DNA of 64,000 nucleotides. Source: Streptomyces varsoviensis (GTDB lineage: Bacteria > Actinomycetota > Actinomycetes > Streptomycetales > Streptomycetaceae). This document shows, piece by piece, positions 17,094-26,211 of the stretch. Under the pieces are notes generated by a model. That model made no database searches and was not told the origin of the DNA. It was given only the letters and a program-made list of their open reading frames with translations. The position numbers were made by a program, and so were the translations under genes. Within the stretch, counting starts at the first letter, position 1. Every line of letters begins with the position of its first letter. The stretch is from NCBI RefSeq assembly GCF_000718635.1, contig NZ_JOBF01000008.1:149642-213641 (forward strand). The letters are read 5' to 3'.

Positions 17094-18406
17094 TCCGCCG
17101 CCTCGGCCGCGGCCCGCGCCGCCTCCGGCAGCGCGGCGGCGATCCGCTCGACCGCCGCGTCATCGTGCGCCGTCGAGAGGAACCACGACTCGAAGGAGGA
17201 CGGCGGGAGGTAGACGCCCTGCGCGAGCATCGAGTGGAAGAAGGCGGTGTAGCGGAAGGAGTCCTGCGCCTTGGCCGTCTCGTAGTCCCGTACGTCCTGG
17301 TCGGTGAAGAAGACCGAGAACATGCTGCCCGCCGCCGACACCCGGTGCGCGACGCCCGCCTTGTCCAGCGCGGCCGATACCAGCGACCGCACCTCGGCGG
17401 AGACCGCGTCCACCCGCCCGTACGCGGCGTCGTCCAGCAGCCGCAACTGCGCGATGCCCGCCGCGGTCGCCACCGGGTTACCGGAGAGGGTGCCCGCCTG
17501 GTAGACCGGGCCGGTCGGCGCGAGGTGCGCCATGACGTCGGCGCGCCCGCCGAAGGCCGCGGCCGGGAAGCCGCCGCCCATGACCTTGCCGAAGGTCATC
17601 AGGTCGGGCCGCACCCCGTCCAGGCCGTACCAGCCGGCCCCGCTCACCCGGAAGCCCGTCATGACCTCGTCGGAGATGTAGAGCGCGCCGTTCTCGGCGC
17701 ACAGGTCGGCCAGCCCCTGGTTGAAGCCGGGCAGCGGCGCCACGACGCCCATGTTGCCCGCCGCCGCCTCCGTGATCACACACGCGATCTCGCCCGCGTG
17801 GGCGGCGAAGGCGGCCCGTACGGCGTCGAGGTCGTTGTAGGGGAGCACGATGGTGTCCCCGGCCTGCGCGCCCGTGACGCCGGGCGTGTCCGGCAGCGCG
17901 AACGTCGCGAGCCCGGACCCGGCCGCGGCCAGCAGCGCGTCCACGTGGCCGTGGTAGCAGCCGGCGAACTTGATCACCTTGGCGCGGCCGGTGAAACCGC
18001 GGGCCAGCCGGATCGCCGACATCGTCGCCTCGGTGCCGGAGGAGACGAGCCGCACCCGCTCGACGGGGGCGACGCGGGCCACGATCTCCTCGGCGAGCGC
18101 GACCTCGCCCTCGCCGGGGGTGCCGAACGACGTGCCGCGCGCGACGGCCTCCTGCACCGCGGCCGTCACCTCGGGGTGCGCGTGGCCCAGGATCATCGGG
18201 CCCCACGAGCACACCAGGTCCACGTACTCCCGGCCGTCGGCGTCGGTGAGGTACGGACCGGTGCCGGACACCATGAACCGGGGCGTACCGCCCACGGCGC
18301 GGAACGCGCGCACGGGAGAGTTCACGCCGCCGGGCGTCACGGCGGCCGCACGGTCGAAGAGCGTCTGCGAGACTGGGGCAGAGTACGAGTAAGTCACACC
18401 AGCCAT
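17090..18406 (-). CDS. hemL: Glutamate-1-semialdehyde 2,1-aminomutase
   Basis: HemL is a PLP enzyme that converts glutamate-1-semialdehyde to 5-aminolevulinate, the second step of the C5 haem pathway. The 438-residue protein shows the PLP Asp in [12 protein letters not shown] (about residue 246) and the Schiff-base Lys in [11 protein letters not shown] (about residue 274). The N-terminal [12 protein letters not shown] signature is also present. It is separate from the rex-hemACDB operon 27 kb away in this window. It is the first gene of a minus-strand unit with the histidine phosphatase and possibly the cytochrome c maturation genes further down. Confidence 0.96.
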   Translation of the reverse strand: MAGVTYSYSAPVSQTLFDRAAAVTPGGVNSPVRAFRAVGGTPRFMVSGTGPYLTDADGREYVDLVCSWGPMILGHAHPEVTAAVQEAVARGTSFGTPGEGEVALAEEIVARVAPVERVRLVSSGTEATMSAIRLARGFTGRAKVIKFAGCYHGHVDALLAAAGSGLATFALPDTPGVTGAQAGDTIVLPYNDLDAVRAAFAAHAGEIACVITEAAAGNMGVVAPLPGFNQGLADLCAENGALYISDEVMTGFRVSGAGWYGLDGVRPDLMTFGKVMGGGFPAAAFGGRADVMAHLAPTGPVYQAGTLSGNPVATAAGIAQLRLLDDAAYGRVDAVSAEVRSLVSAALDKAGVAHRVSAAGSMFSVFFTDQDVRDYETAKAQDSFRYTAFFHSMLAQGVYLPPSSFESWFLSTAHDDAAVERIAAALPEAARAAAEAAE

Positions 18407-18638
18407 GGTCTCAGAGCCGCACCGGGACTCGCGGCGAGGGCGTTTCAGCCGCCGGTCGCGGGGGAGGTCTCTGAGACGATGATCGGGTTGCGCGACGGGG
18501 TTCGCGAGTGGTCGGGTGGAGATTATGCATCGCGGTGGCGGACTGGGTGAGGGGACCGATGACCTGGGCCCCGAGCGTGCCCAGCGCGGACGCCACCGGC
18601 GCGAGGCGGAAAGCGCGGGAAGCAGGAGTGGTGGCCGG

Positions 18639-19076
18639 GTGGGGGTGACCTACAAGTACTTCGGGGCACCCAACGGAGCGACCGCCGCACGCGTACCGAT
18701 CTCCATGCGCCCGGAGGAACTCGGCGGGGACGAGCTGGGCATGGGCGGCATGTTCTCCAAGATCAAACCGGAGACGATGGCCGCCATGGTCCTCACCGGC
18801 ATCGAGGGCATACCCCTGCACCGGGTCCCGCCGCTGGAGCTGGTCGTCCTCCACCCCGACTACGCCGTCGTCAAGCTCCCCACCACCGTCGTCGACCCGC
18901 TACGCGGCATCGGCGAGGAGTCCGTGGGCGCCGCCGCCTTCATATGGTCCACGGTCCCCGACCGCGGCGGCCCCGGCGACGCCTTCCGCGTCTACCAGCT
19001 CCTCCACGAATGGCAGGACTTCTCCCACCGCCTCCACGAGGCGGGGCATCAGCCTTACTGCCTGGTCTGGCCTTGA
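18639..19076 (+). CDS. Conserved hypothetical protein, about 145 residues
   Basis: Reading from GTG 18639 (a GTG at 18645 is also possible), with AGGAG at 18624-18628, gives [19 protein letters not shown] and then a compact alpha/beta protein ending [13 protein letters not shown]. Motifs such as [20 protein letters not shown] and [21 protein letters not shown] look globular and conserved. I remember similar unnamed proteins next to hemL in Streptomyces, but no function. It is divergent from hemL across 230 bp that hold no other gene. A longer in-frame start at 18516 would add low-complexity sequence and is less likely. Confidence 0.7.
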   Translation: MGVTYKYFGAPNGATAARVPISMRPEELGGDELGMGGMFSKIKPETMAAMVLTGIEGIPLHRVPPLELVVLHPDYAVVKLPTTVVDPLRGIGEESVGAAAFIWSTVPDRGGPGDAFRVYQLLHEWQDFSHRLHEAGHQPYCLVWP

Positions 19077-19685
19077 GCTGACGGGCCCTGCGGGGCTTGG
19101 GGGCTTTGGGGCTGCGAGGCTTCCCGGCCTCCTGGGCTTCTGGGGCTTGCGGAACTTCTGGCGCTTGCGGGCCCTGAGGGTTTCGGGGCGTGGCGGAGCG
19201 GCTGGGCCTTGGCGCTCGTACGGGCGGGGGTGGGTGGCTGCGGCTACGGGCGCGCGTGGGCGGGGATCGGGCCGTACGGACGTAGGCGCTCAGCGACGAC
19301 TGCTACGGGCACGAGCGGAGCTACGGGCGCGAGCGGAGGGCAGCGTGTACGGGCGTGAGCGCAGGGCCGGAGCGCGGGACCGGAGCGCGGGACCGGTCTG
19401 TACGAGCGTGAGCGGGCGACACCAGCCCCAGGCGGGCGTGAGCAGGCGACCAGCCACGTACGGGCCCGAGCGGCGGACGGCCCGTATGGGCACGGGCGCT
19501 CGGCCGATTCCTACAGCGCCGGGGCCATGTGGGCCCGTACGGCCCGCGGGCACTCGGTGAGCCCGTACCGGTCGCGGGCGAGCAGCCGGTCCTTGACCGG
19601 AGCAGGCCGGTCCTGACCAGCCTGGCTGGTTCCTCGGCGTGGGCCGGCCGCAGGGCGCGCGCTATTCGGCGAACCGCTGGTTGAA
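19077..19685. repeat. Gene-free, repeat-rich stretch with degenerate GTACGGGC/GAGCG units
   Basis: Positions 19085-19200 are built of degenerate GGGGCTTGCGG-like words. Positions 19200-19560 contain many copies of ACGGGCGYGAGCG and CGTACGGGC in loose tandem array. All reading frames through it are biased Arg/Ala/Gly/Pro sequence and do not look like proteins. I see no RNA gene. Confidence 0.6.
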
Positions 19686-20111
19686 CTACTCCAGCAGCCG
19701 GCCGCCCGCCGCCTCCACGAGCCGGCCTACGACGGGATGGATCACCAGGCCGGCGACCGCGCCCGCGAGCGCCGGGAGCCGGCGGGCGAACCACTGGCGG
19801 ACGTACGCCATGGTGGACAGGTCCGCCTCGGGCGCGGTGACGGCCTCCTCCAGTTCGTCCAGGAGTCCGACGGCCCGTTCCGCCTCCGGCTCGTCGGCCG
19901 GCACGAGGGCCCGTACGCGCGCGAACTCGGCCCGCAGGGCGGCCAGTTCCTCCTCGGTGACAGCGGCCGCGGGGCCGCCCGGCGCGGCCTCGACGCGGGA
20001 GACGGTGTTGCCGCGGCCTACGACGACCTGGCCGGACACGTCCTGGGTGCGCACGTCGTAGCGGTCGCCGTGGCGCGCGGTGGTCTCAGGGGGCTCGGGG
20101 GTCTCGGGCAT
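19686..20111 (-). CDS. Small partner of STAND NTPase; shares GQVVVG motif
   Basis: A 141-residue protein of no family I can name. Residues about 24-40 read DVSGQVVVGRGNTVSRVEA, closely matching [18 protein letters not shown] at the N-terminus of the large NTPase encoded directly upstream (70 bp gap, same strand). The middle is a charged helix (TEEELAALRAEFARVRAL). The last 40 residues include a hydrophobic segment, LPALAGAVAGLVIHPVVG, that could insert in or touch a membrane. Shared motif and order suggest that the two proteins act together, perhaps with the motif as a common docking or oligomerisation element. That role is inference. Confidence 0.7.
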   Translation of the reverse strand: MPETPEPPETTARHGDRYDVRTQDVSGQVVVGRGNTVSRVEAAPGGPAAAVTEEELAALRAEFARVRALVPADEPEAERAVGLLDELEEAVTAPEADLSTMAYVRQWFARRLPALAGAVAGLVIHPVVGRLVEAAGGRLLE

Positions 20112-20181
20112 GGGCGGGGCTCCTTCGGGCTCACTGCTGGTTGCCGCTGTTTATCGCTGGTCGCCGCCGAGGGCGGGCGGT

Positions 20182-22884
20182 TCATCTCGCGTCGGGGTCG
20201 GACGGCTCGTCGGGCGCCGGGGAGGTCGAAGGGACCTCGGAGACCGCCTCGGGCGGGGGCTTCTTCGAACCGGGGGTGCGGGTGGGCCCGCTCGGCTTGG
20301 GCTCTTCGGTGGGGGTGGTGGGCCGGACGACCGTCGCCGAGGTCTTCGTGGCCTCGGTCGGCGCGGTCGGGCCCGAAGGGCCGCCGGTCGGGCCGGTCGG
20401 TCCGGTGGGTCCGGTCGGGCCGGTCGGCTTGTCCCCCACCGCGACCCCAGACACCGTCATCGACACGTCCGCCTTCCCCCAGTCGTCGCGCATGGTGACG
20501 GTCGCCCGGTACGCGCCCGGCCGCGTCGGCCGGAAGGTCACGTCGAAGAGGCACAGCCGGGAGCCGGCCGGCGGCGGGCAGGCCGTCAGGGCGGCGCGCC
20601 ACGCGCTCGGACCGCCCGCGGCCACCCCCTGCTCGTCGCCGACGCTCAGCGAGTCCTCGTCGTCGCACGGCAGCCACTGGTCGAAGCGGACCGTCTTCGT
20701 CACCGACTTGCCGACCACCACCTGCCCGAAGTCCTGGGCGGGGAGGCCGACCGGGGTGCACGTACCGGAGGACGGGCCGCTGCCGTCCGTGGGGCGGCCG
20801 GACGGCGGCGGCGCCGCGGAGTCCGTGCCGCCGGAGGGCCCGCTCGACGGAGCCTGTGACGGCCCGGCCGAGGACGCGCCCGTAGTCCCACCGCTCCCGC
20901 TGCCCGAGCTGGTCCCGCCGGGCCCGCCGACGCCCAGGGCAGGCGGCGACAACCCGGGGGCCGACGCGCCGGACCTCGACGGGGCGGGCGCCTTCGGCCC
21001 GTCGCCGTCGGCCGTGACCGCCGCCGCGAGCACGCCGCCCGCCACCACGGCGGCGACCGCGGCCCCGACGGCCGCCGGATGCGAGACGGCCCCGCGCAGT
21101 CCGGCCCGCCCCTTGGGCTTGGGCCAGTGGCCGGACTTGCTCCCCGGCGCGGGCCCCTGCGCGTGCCCCTGCGCGGGCCCCTGCGCTTGCGACGGGGAGC
21201 CGGGGGCCGACGGCTCAGGTGCCGGGGAGCCGGGTTGCGGGCCGGGGCCGGGCGCGGGGCCGGCGGCGGGCGCGCTGTGCTGAGCCGCCAGCGCGTAGCC
21301 CCCGCCGCCGCCACCGGCGAGCGCGCCGAACCCGGCGGCCAGCGCGCGCCGGCGGACGTCCCGTTCGTGGGCGAAGTACGCGGCGTCGTGGTGCGCGCCG
21401 AGTTCGAGGGCCGCGCGCTCGCCGAGTTCGAGGGCCTGCCGCCACGCGCCCCAGCGCAGCGACCTGGCCAGCGCGGGGGCGACGGCGCGCGCCAGGTCCC
21501 GTACGGCCGCGTGGTTGCCGGCCCAGCTCGCCGAGTCCAGGACCCGCCCGATGGTGACGGCCTCGGCCGCCGTCTGCTGCCGGGTGGCTCTGGTCCGTAC
21601 CCAGGCGAGCAGCGGCACGGCGAACTCGGCGGGCCGGCGCGGCGGGCCGATCCGTTCGGCGACCAGCGCGGCGAACCGGCCGCCGGCCCGGTACCCGGCG
21701 CCGTCGGCCTCGACGAGCCGCAGGGCGCCCAGTTCGGCCAGGGCGGCGCGGTCCGCGCCCCCGGTGAACACGGTCAGCAGCCCCAGGGAGACGGGCAGCG
21801 GGTCGAAGGCGCACAGCAGCCGCAGCAGCCGCGCCGCCCGCTCGCTCAGCCGGCCGGCGACGCCGACCGCGAACACCGACTCGTCCGTCGCGAGCGCTTC
21901 GAACGCCTCGTACACGTCGTACGCGCCGTGGCCGACGGGGCCGGTGACGGCGCCGCTGGTGGCGGACGCGCTCATGGCGGCGGCGGCCTGCACCAGGGTG
22001 AGCGGGTGCCCGCCTACGGTGGCGACGAGACGGCGCGCGGCGGATGTCTCGCGGCCGCGCAGCGGACGGCCCAGTTCGCGTACGAGCAGGTCGAGGGCGG
22101 CGTGCTCGGGCAGCCCTTCGAGCCGCATCGGCCGCCCGCCGAGCCCGTCGACGGCCGGTTCGCCGGGCCGGCCGCTGGGGTGACCGGCGGGGTGACCGGT
22201 GGGCCGGCTGCTGGGGTGACCAGCGGGGTGACCGCTGGGTTGAACAGCGGGGTTGCCGCCGGGGCGGTCCGGGGGCCCGCCGAGCCCGCGTTCCACGGAG
22301 GAGAGCAGCAGCTCGCAGCCCGAGGTGGCCCGTACGAGGGCGGCCAGCTCCTCCGCCGTACCGCCGAAGTCGTCGATGACGAGCAGCGGGCCGCTCAGGG
22401 AGCCCAGCAGCCGCCGCATGACGGCCGGTTCGGGCTTGTAGTCCGTCGACTCGAACGTCCCGAACATCCCGGACGTCTCGAACGTCTCGAAACAGGCATG
22501 GAAGATCTCCTGGAGGACGTCCTCGGCGGGCATCCCGGCGGCGGGGAGATGGACCACGGCGCCGCCGCGCGCGATCCGGCCGGCCGCGAAGGCGCGCAGC
22601 AGGGCGGTCTTGCCGGTCCCCGGCGGCCCGTACACCTGCACCGGCACGCCGGCAGCCAGCCAGCGTTCCAGCGCGGCGAGTTCGCCGGTACGGGCGAGCA
22701 GGGCGGGGGCGCGGGCGGGCAAGGCCCAGCCGAGCGGGCGGTCGCGCCGCCGGACGGGCGGCGGGCCCTCGGGCCGGTAGCTGACGGACGAGCCGCGCTC
22801 GGCGTTGATCACCACGTTGCGGTCGCCGACGACAACCTGCCCAGGGACATCGCCGTCGATGCGAACCTGCTCCGAACCGGCCAT
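20182..22884 (-). CDS. Membrane-anchored STAND/NB-ARC-like NTPase with extracellular ASH/Ig-like domain
   Basis: A 900-residue multidomain protein. Residues 11-35 carry the GQVVVGDRN motif. A P-loop NTPase follows, with Walker [13 protein letters not shown] (85-96), Walker B PLLVIDDF (166-173), and an NB-ARC-like [12 protein letters not shown] (290-301). A Gly/His/Pro repeat insert (about 205-245) interrupts it. A helical region reaches about residue 525, then a Pro/Gly/Ser linker, one membrane helix (about 602-624), another linker, and a Cys-containing beta domain. That domain (about 709-815, with [20 protein letters not shown]) resembles ASH/choice-of-anchor folds. A collagen-like GPTGPTGPT stretch ends the ordered part. 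STAND proteins are signal-gated switches, often in defence or cell-death systems. No effector domain is recognised. Confidence 0.75.
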   Translation of the reverse strand: MAGSEQVRIDGDVPGQVVVGDRNVVINAERGSSVSYRPEGPPPVRRRDRPLGWALPARAPALLARTGELAALERWLAAGVPVQVYGPPGTGKTALLRAFAAGRIARGGAVVHLPAAGMPAEDVLQEIFHACFETFETSGMFGTFESTDYKPEPAVMRRLLGSLSGPLLVIDDFGGTAEELAALVRATSGCELLLSSVERGLGGPPDRPGGNPAVQPSGHPAGHPSSRPTGHPAGHPSGRPGEPAVDGLGGRPMRLEGLPEHAALDLLVRELGRPLRGRETSAARRLVATVGGHPLTLVQAAAAMSASATSGAVTGPVGHGAYDVYEAFEALATDESVFAVGVAGRLSERAARLLRLLCAFDPLPVSLGLLTVFTGGADRAALAELGALRLVEADGAGYRAGGRFAALVAERIGPPRRPAEFAVPLLAWVRTRATRQQTAAEAVTIGRVLDSASWAGNHAAVRDLARAVAPALARSLRWGAWRQALELGERAALELGAHHDAAYFAHERDVRRRALAAGFGALAGGGGGGYALAAQHSAPAAGPAPGPGPQPGSPAPEPSAPGSPSQAQGPAQGHAQGPAPGSKSGHWPKPKGRAGLRGAVSHPAAVGAAVAAVVAGGVLAAAVTADGDGPKAPAPSRSGASAPGLSPPALGVGGPGGTSSGSGSGGTTGASSAGPSQAPSSGPSGGTDSAAPPPSGRPTDGSGPSSGTCTPVGLPAQDFGQVVVGKSVTKTVRFDQWLPCDDEDSLSVGDEQGVAAGGPSAWRAALTACPPPAGSRLCLFDVTFRPTRPGAYRATVTMRDDWGKADVSMTVSGVAVGDKPTGPTGPTGPTGPTGGPSGPTAPTEATKTSATVVRPTTPTEEPKPSGPTRTPGSKKPPPEAVSEVPSTSPAPDEPSDPDAR

Positions 22885-23049
22885 GGGCTGCCCCTCCCCC
22901 GCGCGCGCAACCCCAAGAATGGATTTATAGCAGCTAGTTCATATGATCAGCCGGTAATTTTCCCTATCGTTCTCAGTTGTTCTCAATTAAGCCGTTCTCG
23001 ACGGAAGGTGACATTCCCGACCACGATTCGGCCACCGTACGGTTGCCCC

Positions 23050-23385
23050 ATGCTCACCGCGCGCTCCATCGGCCTCTTCCTCCTCGCCGCCCTCCTGGAG
23101 ATCGGGGGCGCGTGGCTCGTCTGGCAGGGCGTGCGCGAGCAGCGCGGCTGGGCGTGGATCGGCGCCGGGATCGTGGCCCTCGGCGCGTACGGCTTCGTCG
23201 CCACCCTCCAGCCGGACGCGGACTTCGGCCGCATCCTCGCGGCGTACGGCGGGGTGTTCGTCGCCGGTTCGCTGGCGTGGGGCATGGCCGCGGACGGCTA
23301 CCGCCCGGACCGCTTCGACGTGATCGGCGCGCTGCTCTGCCTCGCCGGGGTAGCCGTGATCATGTATGCGCCGAGGGGCCGGTGA
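23050..23385 (+). CDS. YnfA/UPF0060 family membrane protein
   Basis: A 111-residue protein with four hydrophobic helices and the family signatures [20 protein letters not shown] near the start and [21 protein letters not shown] near residue 75. The final helix runs [22 protein letters not shown]0060/YnfA proteins resemble small multidrug-resistance exporters in size and topology, but a transport role here is unproven. The start is ATG 23050. It is divergent from the STAND NTPase across about 165 bp that contain an AT-rich patch near 22920-22990, probably promoters for both sides. Confidence 0.9.
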   Translation: MLTARSIGLFLLAALLEIGGAWLVWQGVREQRGWAWIGAGIVALGAYGFVATLQPDADFGRILAAYGGVFVAGSLAWGMAADGYRPDRFDVIGALLCLAGVAVIMYAPRGR

Positions 23386-23523
23386 GCGGCGGCGAGGCGA
23401 CATATCCTGCGCGGACCCCCAGAAAACACGGCACCCGCGGAAACACGAAGCGAAACCCGCACCGAAGCCCGAACGGAAACCCGGCTCACCCACCCCGACC
23501 CCGACCCGAGGAGAGCAGAGCCC

Positions 23524-24330
23524 ATGCCCACCGACGCCACCGCCCCCTCCACCGCCCCCTCCAGCACCCCCGCCGCCCCGGCCCGTACGGCCGTCATCAC
23601 GGGCGCCAGCAGCGGCATCGGCGCCGCGACCGCCCGCCGGCTGGCCGCCGAGGGCTACCGCGTCGTCCTCACCGCCCGCCGCAAGGACCGCGTCGAGGCG
23701 CTGGCCGCCGAGCTGACCGAGGCCGGCCACCGGGCCGAGGCGCACGCCCTCGACGTCACCGACCGCGCCGCGGTGGACGCGTTCGCGGGCGGCCTGGACC
23801 GCTGCGACGTGCTGGTCAACAACGCGGGCGGGGCGCTGGGCACGGACCCGATCGCCGAGGCGGACCCGGCGGACTGGCGCGCGATGTACGAGGTCAACGT
23901 CCTCGGGGTGCTCCACACGACCCAGGCCCTGCTGCCGGCGCTGGTCGCCTCCGGGGACGGCACGGTGCTGATCCTGTCCTCGACGGCGGGCCTCGGCACG
24001 TACGAGGGCGGCGGGGGCTACGTCGCCGCGAAGCACGGCGCGCACGCCATCGCCGAGACGCTGCGCCTGGAGCTGTGCGGACAGCCCGTACGCGTCATAG
24101 AGATCGCGCCCGGCATGGTCAAGACCGAGGAGTTCGCCCTCACCCGCTTCCGCGGCGACCGGGAGAAGGCCGCCAAGGTGTACGCGGGGGTGGCCGAGCC
24201 GCTGACGGCCGACGACGTGGCCGACACCATCGCCTGGGCGGTCACCCGCCCCGCCCACGTCAACGTCGACCTGCTGGTCCTGCGCCCCCGGGCCCAGGCA
24301 TCCAACTACAAGGTGCACCGCGAGAACTGA
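23524..24330 (+). CDS. SDR family NAD(P)-dependent oxidoreductase
   Basis: A classical short-chain dehydrogenase/reductase of 268 residues. It has the cofactor motif TGASSGIGAATARRL near residue 24, VLVNNAGGALG near residue 98 and the active-site YVAAKHG segment near residue 162, followed by ELCGQPVRVIEIAPGMVKTE. The first 20 residues are a Thr/Ala/Pro-rich extension. The substrate is unknown, and many such enzymes act on 3-hydroxy or sugar compounds. GGAGAGCAG precedes the ATG. The VOC gene follows after 20 bp with a strong ribosome site, so the two are probably one operon. Confidence 0.92.
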   Translation: MPTDATAPSTAPSSTPAAPARTAVITGASSGIGAATARRLAAEGYRVVLTARRKDRVEALAAELTEAGHRAEAHALDVTDRAAVDAFAGGLDRCDVLVNNAGGALGTDPIAEADPADWRAMYEVNVLGVLHTTQALLPALVASGDGTVLILSSTAGLGTYEGGGGYVAAKHGAHAIAETLRLELCGQPVRVIEIAPGMVKTEEFALTRFRGDREKAAKVYAGVAEPLTADDVADTIAWAVTRPAHVNVDLLVLRPRAQASNYKVHREN

Positions 24331-24350
24331 CCGCCCGAGGAGGATTTCCC

Positions 24351-24734
24351 ATGCGCGTAACCGCCTTCGACCACCTGGTCCTCAACGTCGCCGACGTCGA
24401 ACGCTCCCTGGCCTTCTACTGCGGCCCGCTCGGCCTGGAGCCGGTCCGCGTGGACGAATGGCGCGCCGGCGAGGCCCCGTTCCCCTCGGTGCGCATCAGC
24501 CCCACCACCATCATCGACCTGGTCCACGGCGCCCGCGGCGAGTCCAACGTCGACCACTTCTGCCTCGTCGTCGACCCCCTCGACTGGCAGGAGGTCCTCG
24601 ACTCCGACACCTTCACCGTCACCGAGGGCCCCGTCCAACGCTTCGGCGCCCGCGGCGACGCCCACTCCATCTACATCCTCGACCCCGACCACAACACCAT
24701 CGAACTCCGCTGGTACCCGCAGGACGCCGCGTAG
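24351..24734 (+). CDS. VOC superfamily protein (glyoxalase-like)
   Basis: A 127-residue protein with the paired beta-alpha-beta-beta-beta modules of the vicinal oxygen chelate fold. It opens with FDHLVLNVADVERSLAFYCG, carries NVDHFCLVVD in the middle and SIYILDPDHNTIELRWYP at the end. The pattern of His and Glu residues fits the metal-ligand positions of glyoxalase/bleomycin-resistance family members. No specific reaction can be assigned. AGGAGG lies 8 bases before the ATG at 24351, and the gene follows the SDR by 20 bp. It is convergent with the TPR regulator. Confidence 0.9.
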   Translation: MRVTAFDHLVLNVADVERSLAFYCGPLGLEPVRVDEWRAGEAPFPSVRISPTTIIDLVHGARGESNVDHFCLVVDPLDWQEVLDSDTFTVTEGPVQRFGARGDAHSIYILDPDHNTIELRWYPQDAA

Positions 24735-24741
24735 CCCCCGC

Positions 24742-24774
24742 CCCCGGCCGCACCTCACACGGCGGCGGCCGGGG
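24742..24774. terminator. Hairpin terminator between VOC gene and TPR regulator
   Basis: A perfect 10-bp stem (CCCCGGCCGC at 24742-24751 with GCGGCCGGGG at 24765-24774) overlaps the stop of the minus-strand regulator and lies just after the VOC stop. It can serve both convergent genes. Confidence 0.65.
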
Positions 24775-25945
24775 CCGGCCGCGTGAGGGCCCGTGCACGG
24801 TCATAGAGGTCGCGGGCGGCTGCGTTCCTCACGTACGGGCGCACCAGGGCGGTCATCGCCTTCACGCGCTCGTCGGCGCGCCCCGACTGGACCATGGGGT
24901 AGTCGTCGAGGGCCAGGTGCCAGGTGGCGCACGCCGCTTCGAGGTGGCCGGCCTCCCGTTGCCACTCGGCCAGCGTGGCCCTGTGCCGCACCCGGGCGCG
25001 CCGGTAGACGCTGTGCCGCACCCTGTCCGACTGCCGCATGGCCTCGATGGCACCGGGCACGTCGCCCAGTTCGTGACGCACCTGGCCGACGTGGTAGTTC
25101 AGCGACGCCGGATCGTACGAACCGAATGCCTTGCCCCGCGCTTCCGCGCGATCCATGGCGGCCTCCGCCTCGCGGACATACCGGAGCGCCGCTGCACGGT
25201 CCCCGGTCTGCGCGGCCGCGTGCCCCTGCTGCCCGGCGAGGAAAGCCCGCATACGAGGTCCGGCCGCGGGAGCGGCGGCGGCTGCCGCGTCCGCCAGTTC
25301 CAGGGCCCGGTCGCCGTGTCCCAGGTCGACAGCCTGCACGCTCATGCCACGCAGGGTCGTGCAGTACGTCAGGTGGTCCTCAGCCGCTCCCGCCAGTTCC
25401 AAGGCCTTGAGGTAGTAGCGCTGCGCGAGGCCGTGCAGCCCTTCGTCCACGGCCATGTACCCGGTCAGATAGAGCAGGTCGGAAGCGGCCGACAGCATCG
25501 CCCGGCGCACCTCGGCGGACGCGTCGGCGCGCAGGTACGCCGCCACTGTGTTGACCATGAACGAAGCCGCCATGGGACGCGCGTGACGACCGCCGAACTG
25601 GTCGTCGAGTTCGGAAACGCGCTCTGTCATGGCGACGACCATGTCCACATCGCTCATACCGATCCGTGTAACCCGCCCGGACTCCACCGCCACGGCCCGC
25701 CCGATCACATCGGGCCAGCCGGGGATCGTGAGCGCCACGGAGAACAGCCCTGCTCCCAGAACGCCGCGCCGGGACGGATCCATATCCTGCCTCCCCAGGT
25801 CGACGATTCCCTCCACACCGCCCGCACCGACGTCCGAGCGGCCCCTCGGGGCGGGCAGGCCGGCCTCGGCGTGGGTCACCGGACGGCTGAACCGGCGCGA
25901 GAACGCTAGGCGGCCGAGGGCCACGTTGGGTTCGCGATCCGGCAT
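24755..25945 (-). CDS. TPR-type regulator protein apparently lacking its N-terminal HTH
   Basis: Start ATG 25945 (MPDREPNVALGRL) gives 396 residues. From about residue 60 onward it matches a common Streptomyces group of XRE-type regulators with TPR-like repeats. DMDPSRRGVLGAG is followed by helical pairs such as HGLAQRYYLKALELAGAAEDH and LNYHVGQVRHELGDVPGAIE. In that group the first 80 residues are a helix-turn-helix. Here LGRL runs directly into AFSRRFSRPVTHAEAGLP, which reads like the end of that domain, so about 45-60 residues seem to be missing in frame. It may bind a peptide or ligand without binding DNA. It is divergent from the RiPP-like locus. Confidence 0.75.
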   Translation of the reverse strand: MPDREPNVALGRLAFSRRFSRPVTHAEAGLPAPRGRSDVGAGGVEGIVDLGRQDMDPSRRGVLGAGLFSVALTIPGWPDVIGRAVAVESGRVTRIGMSDVDMVVAMTERVSELDDQFGGRHARPMAASFMVNTVAAYLRADASAEVRRAMLSAASDLLYLTGYMAVDEGLHGLAQRYYLKALELAGAAEDHLTYCTTLRGMSVQAVDLGHGDRALELADAAAAAAPAAGPRMRAFLAGQQGHAAAQTGDRAAALRYVREAEAAMDRAEARGKAFGSYDPASLNYHVGQVRHELGDVPGAIEAMRQSDRVRHSVYRRARVRHRATLAEWQREAGHLEAACATWHLALDDYPMVQSGRADERVKAMTALVRPYVRNAAARDLYDRARALTRPAPAAAV

Positions 25946-25970
25946 TGCCTTCAACTCCCCTGCCAGGTGC

Positions 25971-25993
25971 GGACTTTCAAGGCTTTCAAGTCC
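25971..25993. promoter_or_regulatory. Dyad plus direct repeat in divergent promoter region of the RiPP-like locus
   Basis: GGACTT (25971-25976) and AAGTCC (25988-25993) form an inverted repeat around two tandem 9-bp units of CTTTCAAG(G/T). A second small dyad, TCTCC/GGAGA, lies at about 26016-26032. Both sit between the regulator start (25945) and the peptide gene (26083), where an operator would be expected. Confidence 0.45.
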
Positions 25994-26082
25994 TGACGCC
26001 ACTCCAACGGTATCACTCTCCGAGATCGGGAGATTACGTAGAGGCAGAGGCGAATTCGGCTTCCCCATGAGGAGGAGATCCC

Positions 26083-26199
26083 ATGAACGTGGATGAACTG
26101 TTCACCGGCGACCTGGTGACCGGCGTACCGGCCATGAGCGCCGCACTGCGGGACAAGATGCCGGGCGGCGGCGACAACAACGGCGACCACTGCAAGTGA
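26083..26199 (+). CDS. Candidate RiPP precursor peptide, 38 residues
   Basis: ATG 26083 is preceded by a very strong AGGAGGAG at 26070-26077. The peptide starts MNVDELFTGDLVTGV, an acidic, leader-like helix, and ends with the Gly/Asn/Asp-rich segment GGGDNNGDHCK, whose last two residues are Cys and Lys. Size, a strong ribosome site, leader/core contrast and position just before a modifying-enzyme gene all suggest a ribosomally made, modified peptide. I recognise no known RiPP class. It has no lasso leader signature (no Thr before the core), no ATP-grasp or lanthipeptide motif, and the single Cys excludes a simple disulfide. No cleavage site can be fixed. Confidence 0.6.
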   Translation: MNVDELFTGDLVTGVPAMSAALRDKMPGGGDNNGDHCK

Positions 26200-26211
26200 T
26201 CCACGCATGAC

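Noticed and set aside
18411..18854. Minus-strand 147-residue frame upstream of hemL
   Set aside because: It overlaps the better-supported plus-strand gene from 18639 and has biased composition without a ribosome site.
19077..19685. Possible short Arg-rich protein genes in the repeat stretch
   Set aside because: Frames consist of degenerate repeats with no ribosome site and no family similarity.
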